This document shows positions 37,691 through 51,200 of a DNA stretch of 64,000 bases, piece after piece. The notes below the pieces were generated by a model. That model searched no databases. It saw nothing but the letters and a program-made list of their open reading frames with translations, and had not been told where the DNA came from. Origin of the DNA: Prunella strophiata. Its lineage: Eukaryota; Chordata; Aves; Passeriformes; Prunellidae. Where the stretch lies: the NCBI GenBank assembly GCA_036583965.1, contig JAZBQD010000034.1, positions 13,825,040 to 13,889,039 on the forward strand, read 5' to 3'. A program made the translations under genes and the position numbers. Every line of letters begins with the position of its first letter. Position 1 is the first letter of the stretch.

Positions 37691-39099
37691 CATTCTATTT
37701 AAAAATAATTTTGATTGATTGAATCAATGTCTCCTACCAGTGAGGTCTGGACAGTGTCAGCAGGGACAGATCAGAAATCAGCAGTGTCAGATTCAGAAAT
37801 CTTTAAGTTTATGATATAGACTACAGCTTAATGACAAAAAATTGTGTAGAGAATCACTATGCTTAGGTCTAGATACCACCTAACACCACTAGTGTTTTCA
37901 AATTTGGGTAAAAGTAGCACTGAAATAGTGCATCAGGATTTAGTTTCTTTCTTTGCTTTCACTTCACGATGGAGATCTCCCTCCAGCATCTCCTGTTTTC
38001 CATCCAGTTGGATATTCTGATTTCAGGAAAATTCACCCATGCAGAAGAAAGCAAAACGTAGCCAACAGAGAAAAAAAAAAAAAATCCTTTTTGGGGCTCT
38101 GATGGGGAAACTAGCAGGGACATCAGGGGCTGTTGGGCACACACCTTCCCCTCTGAGCAAGCCAAACCTAGCCCATCACATTTATGCACTTTTGCAGGCA
38201 TCACTGAGCACCTACAAAGAATTTCCCTAAAACTCATGATTCATGGAGAATTTAGCAGAGAGCAATGGCTGTGCAAGCCATGGTGCACCTCTGGGATACC
38301 CCAAACACCACATCATCTGCAGGAAAAGGCAGGCTGAAGAGGCAGGGATATCCTGGAATCTGGAATCTGCAGGGATCCCTTAAGGCAACCCACATGTTTG
38401 AAAAATCAGCCAATTTCTGTAGCAACACCTGAAGAGGAGTTTCTTGAGTGTGGGGGAGGAAAGAAACAGCAGTCACTGTATGAACAGGGAAAAAAACCAC
38501 AACCCAGCAATAGGTTCAGTCATCCATCTCTCTGCCACCCCAAAATAGTCAGGAATAAAACATCAACCAATACCTACAAAACTACAGAATGCAAAAAATA
38601 AAGGTTTGACATTTTTAGTGGCTTTAGGTCAAAGCAGCTCAGCCTGTGAGGGGGTGAGAGGGCAGGAGGAAGGTGACCCTGGGTATGTCAGTGCTTTGGG
38701 ATGGAGCTTGTAACTCCTGTAATGTCCCAGGGAACATTCCAGTCCCATCACCCCCAGCCTGGCACACAGCCTGCTGAAAAGCTGGTCTGAAAGGGTTGGT
38801 ACTGACCTCCAGCTCAAAGGCTGAAAGCTCTTTGGGGAGGAGGAGCACAATCCTACACACTGCATGCAAAGCTGCTCTCTCCTTTGGGACTGGTGCAAAA
38901 GAGAGGAATAGTTTCTCTTCTGAGGAGGGAAGGGGCCAGGATCCTGTGGGATGAAAGTGGAAAGCAAGAAAAAGAAAAGAGCAAGCTAGAAAAAGCTTGC
39001 TTCCAAAGAAAGTTTTACATTTTTTAGCAGAAATCTTCTGAGGGGGAGACAAAGCAATGGGCCAGGACTACTGGGAAATGCTGTGGACCATTGCTCATG

Positions 39100-39300
39100 T
39101 TGGGGAGGGAAGATCAAAAAATGGTGGGACACTGGAAGAAGTGGCTGCCCCATCCCTGGCAGTGCCCAAGGCCAGGGTGGATGGGGCTTGGAGCAACCTG
39201 GGATAGTGGAAGATGTCCCTGCCCGTGGAAGGAGACTGGGACTAAATCAGCTTTAAGGTCGCTTCTGACCCAAACCATTCTGTGATTCTATGATCCTCCA
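39100..39300 (+). repeat. CR1 LINE 3' fragment
   Basis: Typical CR1 text: 'ggctgccccatccctggcag', 'ggtggatggggcttggagca', 'acctgggatagtggaagatg', and the end CATTCTGTGATTCTATGATC. Plus orientation. Confidence 0.9.
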
Positions 39301-42274
39301 ACAATGCTTCCCTTAGGACAGCCGACACACACTCTCCCAGGGCAACCACTGCTCAAATACAAATCCAGTTATTATCACAATGATTGATCTCCCCCAGGCG
39401 ACCCTCGGGCTGGGATGAGCTCAGAGCAGGCAGCCCCTCCTGCCGGGTTTTCCCCAAGAGGAGCCGAGGATGCTGCTGCTGGTGCTGTTCTCTAGGTGGC
39501 AGCCCCGGCCCAGCACACCCCAACAGAGGAGCGCTGCCCGTGAGCTCCTCGCTCAGGGTTTCAATCATCTTTTCTCGGTATTACTCTAAAGAGCTCAGAG
39601 GTGTCACAGAAAGGTGAAGGAAGATTTCAGAAGGAGCTGTTTTCTGAATGAGCTGGTAAAAGGGCTTGAGTGCCTCAGTTCCCATGCAGTGCCCAAACCC
39701 ACTGATCAGGCATCCCCAAGGTGAACAGCTGTCAGACTTTCATGTCAAATATTTTTCACCACTTTGAGAAATTTGGTGTTCTGCTTGTTTACACCATCTT
39801 CTCAAAACTCCCTGTGCCAACACCCCTGAAACTCTTCAGCTGGTAAAAAACATGAGCAGTCCTGTTTAGAGTGTTTTTGGTATAAAACTCGTTTTTATAA
39901 AAACCTATAGATCAAAAGGGTTTAATAGAGCACAGCAGATTTTCACCTCTCATACAGAAAGAGTTGAAAGTTGAAGAGTTGAAAGTTGAAACTCTGCCAG
40001 GCCCCACAGCTTCTAAGAGAAGGCTGGCTTTGAGCAGGAGTCAGTGCCTGGCCACTGCAGCATCACCACGAGATTCATCCTGTGCCCAGGGAGCTGCTCT
40101 CTGAGCAGGGAGCCTGTTGATAACATCTTGCTACTTCTGTCCAGCAGCCTCAGGGGTATTTGACACTAAGTCAGTGTGTCTTCCAGGTAGGTGTGTATTA
40201 CAAGGAGTGACACTGTTGCAAAAGGTATCTGCTACAAAAATGATTTGATATATGGGTTTAGAAGGAGTCAATATTTGCCTAATGGCTGAGGTGAACATAC
40301 AGCCCACGCAGGGCTTTGTGTCTGGTGGGCCTGGTTATTAAATCCTTGTACACAGTAAGGTGGGGGTTGAACCTCTCACCCACAGCCTCCCCTGGAAGCA
40401 AATGATCCAGACAGAAGTGGGAGAAGGTAAAGGAGACTGTCCTTCCCTGATTCCTCCCACCTCCAGGGGCGAGGAGCAGAATGGGCTTCCTTGTGTTACC
40501 AACAGATACTGAAAATCACACAGGAGAAAGTACAAAAGCATTTTAGTTGATTACTTACATGTTTTGCATCTTTTGGTGTGCCAGTTTAGCACATTTAAAC
40601 TTTCATCTAGGTAACTCATTTTAATCTACTCTACCTCAGGTTGTCAGTTGAAAAGAGATGCCCAGAGCTACTTGGTCTTGCAACAGCCTGGCTAGGAAAT
40701 GAGGGGCCCTGGACAACAAGAGACCAAGAGCAGCTTGATATAAAATATTGCCCTTTGAGAGAATGATTCAGGCTTCTCATCAGAGAGCTGAACCAAAGCA
40801 GTGCTGGAAAGTACATCCATGACAACCATTTCCCATGTGCTTTTTGTTACAAGAACCTTTCACATAGCAATGTGAATAACTTCTCCAGTTTACAAAGCAG
40901 GTAAATGAACAGTGAATAACCTGGCCATGGTAAACATGTGGATTTGTTTTTATAGTAGGGACAACCCAAAACACACTCAGACAAAGAATTTAGAACATCA
41001 TCCAGTCTCAAATATTCATATTATTAGCAGTATTGTTGTCATTATTATTATTATTTAGAAGACTATCCAGAAGGAAACATATCCCTGACTCAAAAAGTTT
41101 CCCTAATCAAATCTGGAAAAACCCATCAACCAACTCTGTGCTTTGTCAGACACTTTCTATGAAACTACATATCTAAAAATCAAATATAGACTTAGAATAG
41201 AAACTGGCCTATATGGGAAATATTTCCTATATGAGAAACCCTAATACCAGCTGGCCCAGGCTGACAGGGATACTGGCAAAGCTTGGTGCCCTTGCTGGGA
41301 GCTTGGCTCTTCCCTCACCTTTCCCAAAGAGCACTTGCCAAGCACGTTGCTTCTGGCACTGAACGAGGAGTTCCTCCCAGCTCTCTGCTGCAGCCAGAGC
41401 TGTTCCTGAGCACAGAACAAGGTGAGGCAGCCCAGCTGTCCTGGGAGAGGTTACAAAACCTCCCACTGCACTGCCAGGCACGGTTGGCACCAATGCTGAT
41501 GATGAGTGATTTCCCTTTCCTTGGTGGCCAGAAATAACTTCCCACTCAGAGCTCCCTTGATGACACTTCTTTGATTGGCTGTAACATTAATTGCTGCCTA
41601 GCATAGAACAAATTACTCTTTTTTTGTCTTTAGAGCTGCATTGCCTTCATGTTGGAAGTTTGGAAGAGAACTCCCTGGTGTTCACTCTGCTCTGAGCTGA
41701 TTGTGCTGGGAGAGCTGCAGTTACTCTGAAAGCTCTGTGGGACACTGGGGTCCCACCCCAAAGCACCCACATAATGTGGAGCTGTCCTTGCAGCCCCTCT
41801 TGTCACTAACTAACCATGTCCCCATGTAAATCACCTCATTACCTTTGGGAAGTGTTACATAAGGCCCAAATACCATTAATGAAGAAGCAAACTTTCCCTG
41901 TCCCATGAGAAGGAGAAGCTGCAGTTGCCACCTGAGACTGCAGATTTGCACAGCATTATCATACAAATTAATTATGCCAGGGTAAAATCCAGCTCTCACA
42001 CTTACAGTGAACAAACAGCCCATTGTTTTCTTTTCAGGTCAAAGGGACAATATTTGCTCTAGAAAAGCAATCAGATTTGCAAGGCTGCTGCACATGTCAC
42101 ACTGCAGGGATGTAGATGGTTAATTAGGTCCTATGGGCTCCATCTTTAGCTGATATTAGCTCCAGAGGTGCTGAAATTGTTGAACTGCAAAAATTTACAG
42201 CAATATAAGATGCAGTCTTATCTGAGGAGAAGCAACCCCCTTCATGGCTGCTTCACTACAAGTTTCCTCAGATA

Positions 42275-42560
42275 ATTTCCTTGATAGGACAAAGGAGAAT
42301 GGCTTCAAATTGACAGGGCAGGGTTAGATTGGATATAGGAAGAAATTCTTCCCTGTGAGGGTGGTGAGGCCCTAGCACAGGTTGCCCAGAGAAGCTGTGG
42401 CTGCCCCATCCCTGGAAGTGCTCAAGTTCAGGCTGGATGGGGCTTGGAGCAACCTGGGATAGTGGAAGGTGTCCCTGTACATGGCAGGAGGTTGGAACAA
42501 GATGAGCTTTACCATCCTCCCAACCCAAACCATTCTAATGATTTTATGATATTCTGTCAT
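42275..42560 (+). repeat. CR1 LINE 3' fragment
   Basis: A longer CR1 copy with 'ggaagaaattcttccctgtg', 'gcccagagaagctgtggctg', 'ggatggggcttggagcaacc' and the tail CAACCCAAACCATTCTAATG. It ends about 220 bases upstream of the IL-5-like TATA box, so the proximal promoter of that gene is bounded by a retroposon. Confidence 0.9.
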
Positions 42561-42738
42561 TCTTTTATGATATTCATGCCCTTACACATCACTTTTTCTT
42601 GCATTAAAGCATTGCTCTGAAGTCAGAGGCTTTAGGAAATTTACCAGAAGTTTAGTCGTAAAAGTTTCTCAAATCTGATATGCTGATAATTCAGCTGCTC
42701 AAGCTCTCATCGTTGTCTGATTTGAAAGATTTATGAAT

Positions 42739-42788
42739 GAGATAAGATAGCAATCACATCCTGCATTTACTCATCTTCTCTATATAAG
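42739..42788 (+). promoter_or_regulatory. IL-5-like core promoter: GATA sites and TATA
   Basis: GAGATAAGATAG (42739-42750) holds two overlapping GATA-type sites. A TATA box (TATATAAG, 42781-42788) lies about 30 bases downstream and about 100 bases before the start codon. GATA3 sites control mammalian IL5 in Th2 cells. No clear CLE0 box like those of CSF2 and IL3 is present; the nearest match is TTACTCATCTTC. Confidence 0.55.
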
Positions 42789-42885
42789 CCAGCTTCACGT
42801 CTGCCAAGAGAGAAGAGCTTGAATTCAAAGCCCTTTTCAGGCTTGGGGTCAGCAGGGGTCAAGCTCCCAAATTAACACCTTTAAA

Positions 42886-44981
42886 ATGCATCCTCACCTA
42901 TTCTTGCTACTGCTGAGCTCTGGGGTGTGCAGTTACTTTCTCCCTCAGAAGGAAATGCCTCGTCTGTTGAATGAGACTAAATACCCACTAGTGGATGAAA
43001 TGCTTTGTTTGCTTGAGGCTGAGAATGAACACATAAAAGTAAATAATTTCCCTGCTTCACTCACACCAGATTTATCTTTTGAGATGATTTCCAGTTTGTG
43101 ACTAACAGATTTCTGTTGTTTCCAGGAGAACTTCTCCACACCGGTCCACGTAAAGGTAAGAACCTGCTGCTTCCCTTCTATTATTTTCAGTTAAAGTTTC
43201 CAAAGGGTACTTGGGGTGTAACCTCTGGCACAGCAAGTCTGAGGACATTTAAAGCAAGCTGTAATTGTTGCAGATGTAAGTGTGTCCCAAAATACTGATG
43301 CAATGTGCCTATTTTTGAAAGATTACGAGACCCTGGCTACTAACCATTCTAACTTGCTCCTAAAGATAATCACACCATAACAAAATTTTAATCAGTTCTT
43401 TTTAATATTTTTCCAGAGAAATTTCTGTTGGTGATTGCAAAGTCTGGTCTTCACAGGACAGGCAATATAAAGAAAATGTTTAAAGTAGCTCCCTCTAAGC
43501 GTCCTACTTCCAAAGCAAAGACAAAATTAATCACTCTCTGACTTAGATGGAATCAAATCAAATTCACAATGTGGACACATCCTTCACTGACAGAAACTGG
43601 ACCCTTTTTATTTCAAAGTTTCCAGCAAGTGATAGTTATGAAAACTGTCCTTATAACACTTCTGGCAAGAAGGAAGGAAAGAGGAAATCCTAAAAAGAAT
43701 GAAAGAAGTTTAGATTTCCAGAGAAAAAAAAACCATATTCAATATGATTTATTAACAGTTCTTTTAAGAAAGAAAAGCTTTCTTGTTGCACTAGAACACT
43801 ATATATTTTCCCTTTTTCTCCTAGAAACTATGCTGTGCACATAATAACACTGAAATATTTATTCATGAACTAAAAAAGATTCGCAAATGGACATGCATGA
43901 GAAGAGTGGAGAAAGATATGGAAAAGCTAGAAAAAGACTGCAATATTTGAAGGTAAGCTTCTACTGTTAGTTTGATCTGAGTTTCAAACTTTTTCTTGTT
44001 ATCCATTTATCCACTGTTTTTTTAAACCAGGTGATTTACCATTCTCACATTTTATCAAAGAAATGATCACTCATTTTTAATTTTGAACCAGCCCTAGGGA
44101 AGGATACCAAGCTTTCTCTCCCATGCACAAATTCGTTCTTATGGAGACCATATCAATATGGCTCAGTTAGACCTGCATTAATGAAGATTATCTATTAGGC
44201 TGCAATTAATAATGACCTGTACAGCTTGTCCTTCAGGAACAACAAGAAAATTAACAGCAGAAAAAAACAGATCAGAAACACTACAGAGAAAGAATCTGAT
44301 TTTGAATCCAAAAGAGAGAAAGACAGAGAAATTAGGGGATAGAAAATTGGGTTTGCATGGACCAGTGGCTAATTTCCAACAGTAACTGTGTTTAGGTAAT
44401 TCCCTGCAATAGGGAAGCAGGCTTGAAGAAGAAAACCAGATAATCATCAATTTTCTATCTACTGCAGCTGCAGAATAAGCCATGTCTAAGTTTGTCATCC
44501 AACCAACAAGTGATCCACACTGCTGCAGCTGGGAGTGTGTGGGACCCAGCCAGTGTCCCTCACAGTCCCCAGGATTTGGTATTGTGAGAGAAATGTTTCT
44601 GACCTTCTTCCAGATTGGCAGATGACTCCTCTGCCCTCCCAAATCAACACAGAAAAGTCTGAAGTACTGTGAAAGTCAAAGAGAAATAGCTAATGACTAA
44701 TGATTTCTAAGAATTGTGCGAAATGGGTTTGGGGGTGTGAAGGAAAACATCCTCCTCCATCCCAGGGAGCTGAGACAGAATGTGCAGCATCTGTAACTCC
44801 TGCATCTGTACCTCCTTTTTGCTCTTAGAAATCTTCGTTCAACAAGAGCTGCTTAAAGAAGGCAAAAACTGATTTCTCACGATTTAAAGAGAGTCTGAAA
44901 GAATTCTTGAGATGGGTCAATGAGAAGCTGAACTGCAGCAATGTTGGGAGAAGGCCAGCTGGGTTTGTACCTGGATGCTGA
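42886..44981 (+). pseudogene. IL-5-like (IL5/KK34-type) cytokine gene with a frameshift in exon 3
   Basis: IL-5 is a dimeric four-helix cytokine acting on eosinophils through the common beta receptor. Birds have an IL-5-like gene called KK34 near IL3/CSF2. Exons: 42886-43038, 43126-43155, 43825-43952 and 44829-44981, with good GT/AG borders. Exon 1 has a signal peptide (HLFLLLLSSGVCS) and helix A with the family Glu (LVDEMLCLL). Micro-exon 2, ENFSTPVHVK, matches ETLRIPVPVHK of human IL-5. Exon 3 opens KLCCAHNNTEIF, like QLCTEEIF. Exon 4 has a Cys then FKESLKEFLRWVNEK, like FLDYLQEFLGVMNTEW. Exon 3 is 128 nt rather than a multiple of three, and an in-frame TGA (43948-43950) precedes its donor; exon 4 is open only in a frame one base off. 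As written the protein stops after 102 residues without helix D. This could be a true null allele or pseudogene, or a one-base sequence error. Confidence 0.7.
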
Positions 44982-45164
44982 ATGCAGCTGCCATGACCCC
45001 TGGAAGTCCCATGCGAGGCTTGGGCTAGGGAAGAGCTGCCCAGGCAGGGAGGGGCTGGCTGGGAAGGGGAGGGGGAGATATGGCTGTTATAAAGTAGAGT
45101 CTTTACTAATTTATGCAAATATTCTGATGCTAATTAATGTTACATTTCGATGGCTAATGCAAAG

Positions 45165-45200
45165 AGGCAAATTAAAACTGCACACAGCAATTAAAACTTC
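45165..45200 (+). promoter_or_regulatory. Candidate poly(A) signals of the IL-5-like gene
   Basis: ATTAAA occurs at 45171-45176 and again about 20 bases later, some 190 bases after the exon 4 stop codon. Unlike CSF2 and IL3, this 3' UTR shows no cluster of ATTTA pentamers. Confidence 0.4.
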
Positions 45201-48200
45201 GTATAACAAGCACGGCCAAGTGTCATCATTTATTTTGTGCAGTTATCAAATGTGAAGTGTCTTATGTCTCTAGAGCTTTATGGTATAAGGATATACCATA
45301 TACCTTATACACTGACCCACAGACCAGGAGATCCAGCACAACCTCAGGAGGGCTGAAGAGACCCCACAGCCACCATTCCATGTACTCTAACCCTGAGCAC
45401 AAAATTCATGCTTCTAGTTTCCACTGCTTTACAATGAGCTTTAACATGAACCTAACTTAATAAACCTTGAGTTTCCATGTGCTGCAGCTGCAGTGTCTTC
45501 TCCCAGTGCACTGAACAGACTTTGCTCTGAATTTTCCACCTTTTTTCACTACACAGAGTTTGTACAGGTCATGACTAGATCCAAACCGGTGCTGAATCTC
45601 ATGCCTTAAAAAAGATACTGAGCATAATATTCCCTGCACAAGACCTCACACAGCTCTGTGTAAGTCAATAAAAAATGGATGCCAAATGCTGTTTTTCTGC
45701 TATATATCTGTATTTTTGAAAAAGTCTTAGGCAGAGACTTAAATGGGAAGAAGTTTTTAAAAATGCAGACTATCTCAAAGTAGTGGTTAAGGCCAATTCT
45801 AGTCATGGCAGTACTCCTAGTCTGCACTAACAACACCCAGATAACAGATAGAAAAGATGATGGGTCTCCCAAGGGTTGCTGGTACCTGTTCCCATGAGAT
45901 TCAGAGGCACCACAGATTTAAAGGGTTTTGTCCTCACAGTTAGAAAAGACAGGGGAACCCAGACTTCTCTAAGTACAGATCAAACTACAATGTGCCATAA
46001 AATGGAGCCAAATGACAATTGGCTTCTATAATAACAAATCTAGCCAACATCAGTTAAAATCCATAGCCCTTCTAAGCACAGAATAAGGCTGGATCCCAAA
46101 TTTGAAACTACTGTGATAAAACACAATGGAGTCATCAATTGGTTTTCTAACTCTGAAATATGACAGATATCTGTTTGCTAGATGAATCTTACCTTGGTGC
46201 TTAGACCTTTGCTACTGCTGAACACACTTCACCACTCCCACTCACAGCCTAGCTAAGGTTGGTGAGTTTTGGACAAGGAATGTCACTATCCAATTGATTA
46301 AAGTCACTAACAACCATGGAAATTCCTTGTTATGGCAGTACAATTCATCACAGATGTAAACCTTGTAATTCATACAGACACACAAGCCAGAAGGTTTGCA
46401 CCATTTCCCATCATGTCTGGATCACTAACCAATATCCAATCTAGACTGGACCATCAGAACTAATTTTTGCAGCTGATGAAATAGTGATAAGAGGAAGAAA
46501 GAGACACAGCATTTATAAGGCATGTGGAGAAAAATATCTGTCCTATTGTCATGCTTCAGTCCCAACATAAGGAGTTTTCTATCATGCTCAGCAAGCCCTG
46601 AACCATCTGGCATCTCCAGGTTAAAACAGCAGTGGTGATGGGCTGGTACAGGTCTTGCTGTAGCTCTCTGCATCTTTTTGCATTCTAGGCAAGATAAGCA
46701 CTGTGGAAACCCCCACATCACAGAGAAAACTGAAACTAAATGGTAAAGCTCAAAGCCTATGAAAACATCTGAGATCCCAACACAATCTGAACTGCAGCAG
46801 GGTCCTGTAGGGCCATACTTCACACAGCCAGGTGAAGGATGAGTTTCTGTGGTTGTGTGAGAAAGGATGGACCTACACAAAGAAACAAACCTGCTGAATT
46901 GCTGTCCGTGAAATTCCTCACAGCACATACAGTAAATGCAACCAACTCCTGGCCTTCCTCTCAGAGCAGCTGCTGGGTAATACATGAATTTGCTCATGTA
47001 TTCAGCCTCACCTCAACTGCCAGAGGACCTTGAAAAATATTGGAAGATATTTTAAAAGTGGTTTGTTTTAAGCCTAGTATATTTCTTTCTCAAAGTCACA
47101 GTTTAATGTTCTGTTTTCCTCAAGGGCATGCAGCTCCTTCCTCTGCCCAATAATTTCAAAGCACAGCTCAGTTTAAAAAACAGAAAGAAATTGAAGAGCA
47201 CTTCCTTCAGTTTCATGAACCCTAGAGATGACCAAACCCATGAGAAAGAACAGGTCAGCCTACAATATTTTCTGGAGCTGGCCTTGTTCAAACACACCCT
47301 AAGGATTTCAGAAAACCCCACAGAATAAGAGATATTGCACCCATCAGTGTTTGAACTGGGATAATAAACAGAAGTCACATTATCATCAGGAAGGTATTTA
47401 TTCTGCAGGAGTCCATGATTTTTAGGAGCTCTTGCCAGAGAACATCTTTTTGTTACTGCCTGTGGTCAGGTTGGCTGAGATACAGTTGGGTTTTCCTGCT
47501 GAGCACCTGCCTACTCCAGCAGCTCCTCCAAGGTTTAACCTCAGTGTAATTCAGTTTCACTTTTAAAATCCCGAGCATGACCACTGACCTGATCAAAAAG
47601 CCCTGTAGCACTCCCAGCATGACTCATATTTGGTTTTTTAAGTCCATAAAGAGAGAGGAAAAAACCCCTACTCACTACTCACACTCTTACTATACCCACT
47701 CTCAAATTCAGGTCACTCCTCCTGTATAAATGCTTATTTTTCCATACATCTACTTGCAGCCCTTGCATCAAGGAAATGCAGAAAAGGAAACCAGATTAGA
47801 ATTAAAATCTGACCTTTCAAACTGGGTAGGCAGCAGCAGCATTTTCCTCACTACCTTTTGCATTTACCTTGCATGTTTCCTGCACACATATGTTGCTCTC
47901 TCACATAAAGTCCTCAAGGTCAAAGCCATGCTCAGTTATTCCTCATATTTTACAAGATCAAGCAACCAAGTAAAGCTTATAAACAAGAATAAAAAAAATT
48001 ATACACCAGCACACTGGTGCTTTTTCATGTATCAGAGTATGTATAATGATAAAACAACAAAACCTGGGCAAAGCTTTTAAAAATACTCTGATGAAGCCTA
48101 CACTTAAAGCAAATGTATTCTATAGAAACAAGAAGACACATAATTTAGGATGATTCCTGATATCACCCATCAGTGTCAATTATGAGAGGACTCATGCAAG

Positions 48201-51200
48201 TTTAACCCTGAGGATTTGACCCAAAGGAAACACAAGCAGATAACTTCAGCACATAAATTCCTCCCATGGTTTTATCAGAGCACGGAACTAAACCAGGCAC
48301 TGAGGCTTCAGTACCTGTTTACCATAGCTGAAATATTTGAAACTCTCTTTTTTTTGTATCATAAGATACGAAGAGCTGTTAGCCACATCCTTGAGTCACA
48401 AATGCTGTGAGCAGACAGAAAATATATTCTTAGTGAAAGAAACCATAACCTTCAATAACAATAATAGAACTAACTACAGGACAGAATGGAGAATAATTTT
48501 TAAAACTCATATAAAAAAAAGTCAATGGAAAAAATGGCAAGTATTAAATAATTTGTTTGAGCTAACAGCACATCAGCAATCCATAGACTATAAGTCTGGT
48601 TATCATTGACTGTAACCTTATGTAAAAGGTAGAAAAGAATTCATTTCCCAAAGATGTAAGACCTACAGAAACCCCATCTGATTCTGGTCAGAAACAATCC
48701 TGAACCAACCCTAATTCTCCACATACAATTTCCTAAGATATTTGAATCTTCATCCAGACTTTGAAACTTCTCAAGTGCAATGCACTAAATGCTCTCAAAG
48801 GCAATGGAAAAAAAAAGAAATCTGGATCTAATGTTCTTGGCAGCAGCACAATCTGTGCTCTAATAACTTCCATAAGTACTGGGCTCGCGTGTCTTGGAGC
48901 CTCTTTTATCTGTGATACACTTCACATGCAAGGACTCTTAATTTTTATTACTTGCAATTAAATGTTTCTTCTCTGCTCTCACAACAGGATCTAAACTTGG
49001 GGTGCAGGACAGAATGCTGGAGTGCACTTTTAACCACCTACATGAGCAAACAACAGCAAGAATGGGAAAGCCCCATCCCTGCCTCCCTCTGCTATCTGCA
49101 ACAGCATCATCCCTGCTCTCTCTCCTGATCTGAGCAATCCTGCTTGCAGAGAAGCAGGAGGCACATCCCATCCACCTCCCTACTCAGTCAGCATGGATCC
49201 ACTCCACAAAAATCCAGACACAATTAGCCTTGAAAAGTCACAGTTCCCCCAGAACCTGCTGACAATTGCAAATGTATCACAAAAATGGTTGCTCTTCCTG
49301 GACTTAAATGTTACTCTCAAAAAATTGCATATTTCAAATAAATTGTGGAAAAAATACAACAGCTAGAACCAGAGGTACAAATCATCTTTCTGGTGGCCAG
49401 AAGGCTACTGGATGTATCTGGTAATTTCCAAAGTACACCATAAGAAGAAGCTTACCTTATTGCTTCTTTTTTCTTGCCACTCTCAGAACAGTCACCTGTG
49501 ATCACTGACAGCATGTAATGGAAGAGTTTTAAAAGGGGTTTTAGCTTTAGAAAAGTTATAAAGGAAGGTAGAAAATAAAAAAGAAAGAGGTATGATAGAC
49601 TGAGACTTCCCTCACTGAGATGGAGGGGTGAGATAAGGCTGTGGTTGATGTGGTGGGAGCTGAGCACAGGCAGTGGTCATCACTGCACCCCCACTTCCTG
49701 CCCCATCCAGAATTCATTCCCCAAAAGCACATAAACCAAAATTAAAATGAGCTTACTTCAGTCTTTGACATGAATGGAGTGCTGCTGGAAGGCTGGAGAT
49801 GGATAATCCTGGATGAAGTACTCTGCATCCCAGGCATGGGTCCTGCCTCCCCAGACCACAGCTGAGAGCAGGGGATCTCACTGCAGTCTCCACCTGGTTC
49901 CCATCCTCTGCCAGGCTGTGAATGCAGGGCAGGCTCAGGCCCACAGTGTCAGGTCTGGTTTGCAGACTGGCAATCCAATCCAGCAGAAAGCATAGCATGA
50001 TTTCCTGGAGCTTAAATGAGCTTCTTCTTCTGTGATCTCACTAGGATTCAAATCAATCATCAGAAACCTCCTTTATCCAGTTGTTACTCACTGAGCCTCT
50101 CAGTTCTAGAGAATACATCCCTACCAAGCAGCTCTTCTGCCAGTGTGGCTTTCCAGTTACAGCAGCTCCTCTTCAGCTAAGTGAAAAGGCATTAAAATGC
50201 AATGCTGAGCACTAACCAGTAACCCCAGAGCCAACGTTACTAATTTGCAAGGCAGTTTAAGCTCTAGTTGATGAATTTAACAATGCCCATGGCAGGTAGT
50301 TACACACCTGGAGGTGATGGTCAAGTGGAAAGCTCTGCTCACAATTGACACCTGCAGAAGCTGCACAGCTGCTCTCCCTTAAAACATCACCACCACCAGG
50401 CCCAGCTTTAACAAGCACCAGGGCTGGTTCCCAGCACTTTGTACAGGTGCTGTGTCACACCTGGTGCAGATCTCTGTTGTGCTAACAAAACAACAGCTCT
50501 CAATAGTAAAATTTCATTTTCAATTTCCACCTCATTTTAATGAAATATTAGTTCCAGTTTTTACACTGTAAACCCTGGCCTGGGTTAGAGCTATCAGCCT
50601 GCAGCAAACAGCAGGACTGGGAAAGGACAGGACTGAGCTCTTGGAGAAGAGCAGAACTTCTGTCAGTCCTGTGGAAAGATCCTTCTCCATCCACTGTCCC
50701 TTTGCACCACACCACTTTGTCTCTGAATAATTTACTTTTGTCAGAAGGGCTTAAAAATTGTTTTGTTGGTAACAAACCAAACCAAACCCAGGGTCCACAT
50801 GGCAGGTGAGCAGTGCTCTCAAACAGGTTAGACTCCTTAGGCTCCACTCTGCCTTGCTTTGATGTGCTTCCTCTGCAAGGTCCCTCAGCTCCCACCCACA
50901 CCCTCTTCAGCTCAGGGAAACCCCACTGTGAGTTATGAAAGCTTCTGGAAGTGTAAAATATCCTGTATTTACTCCAAGTAACACGCCAAGGAAACAGGGT
51001 CACTTGTTTCTCCTGCCTCTCTCCAAAGGATATTGCATCAACTTACTGTGTAGACTGAGCACTAGCTATCTGATACTTTGTCTTGTTCTGTGAAAAATAA
51101 CTTTTTTCAGTTTTGGAATCCACAACAATCACTTTGTCCTTTCACCCAGCTGTGGCTCGGGGCCACTGCTCCCACAGGCCAAGCACTGCACAGGCTCCTC

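Larger units (their letters stand above)
37480..42735. other. Intergenic region between IL3 and the IL-5-like gene
   Basis: No gene is recognised. An AT-rich, TATATA-type low-complexity tract directly follows the IL3 poly(A) site (about 37525-37690). Two plus-strand CR1 copies lie at about 39100-39300 and 42275-42560. A short tandem duplication of GAGTTGAAAGTTGAA is seen at 39961-39990. Confidence 0.6.

Noticed and set aside
44141..44660. Open minus-strand frame across the third intron of the IL-5-like gene
   Set aside because: Lies in an intron between two supported exons, has no motif, and is not bounded by splice signals on that strand.
46425..46997. 190-codon Cys-rich minus-strand open frame
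   Set aside because: No family motif, no repeated cysteine pattern, no splice or promoter signals. A frame of this length is expected by chance in 64 kb.
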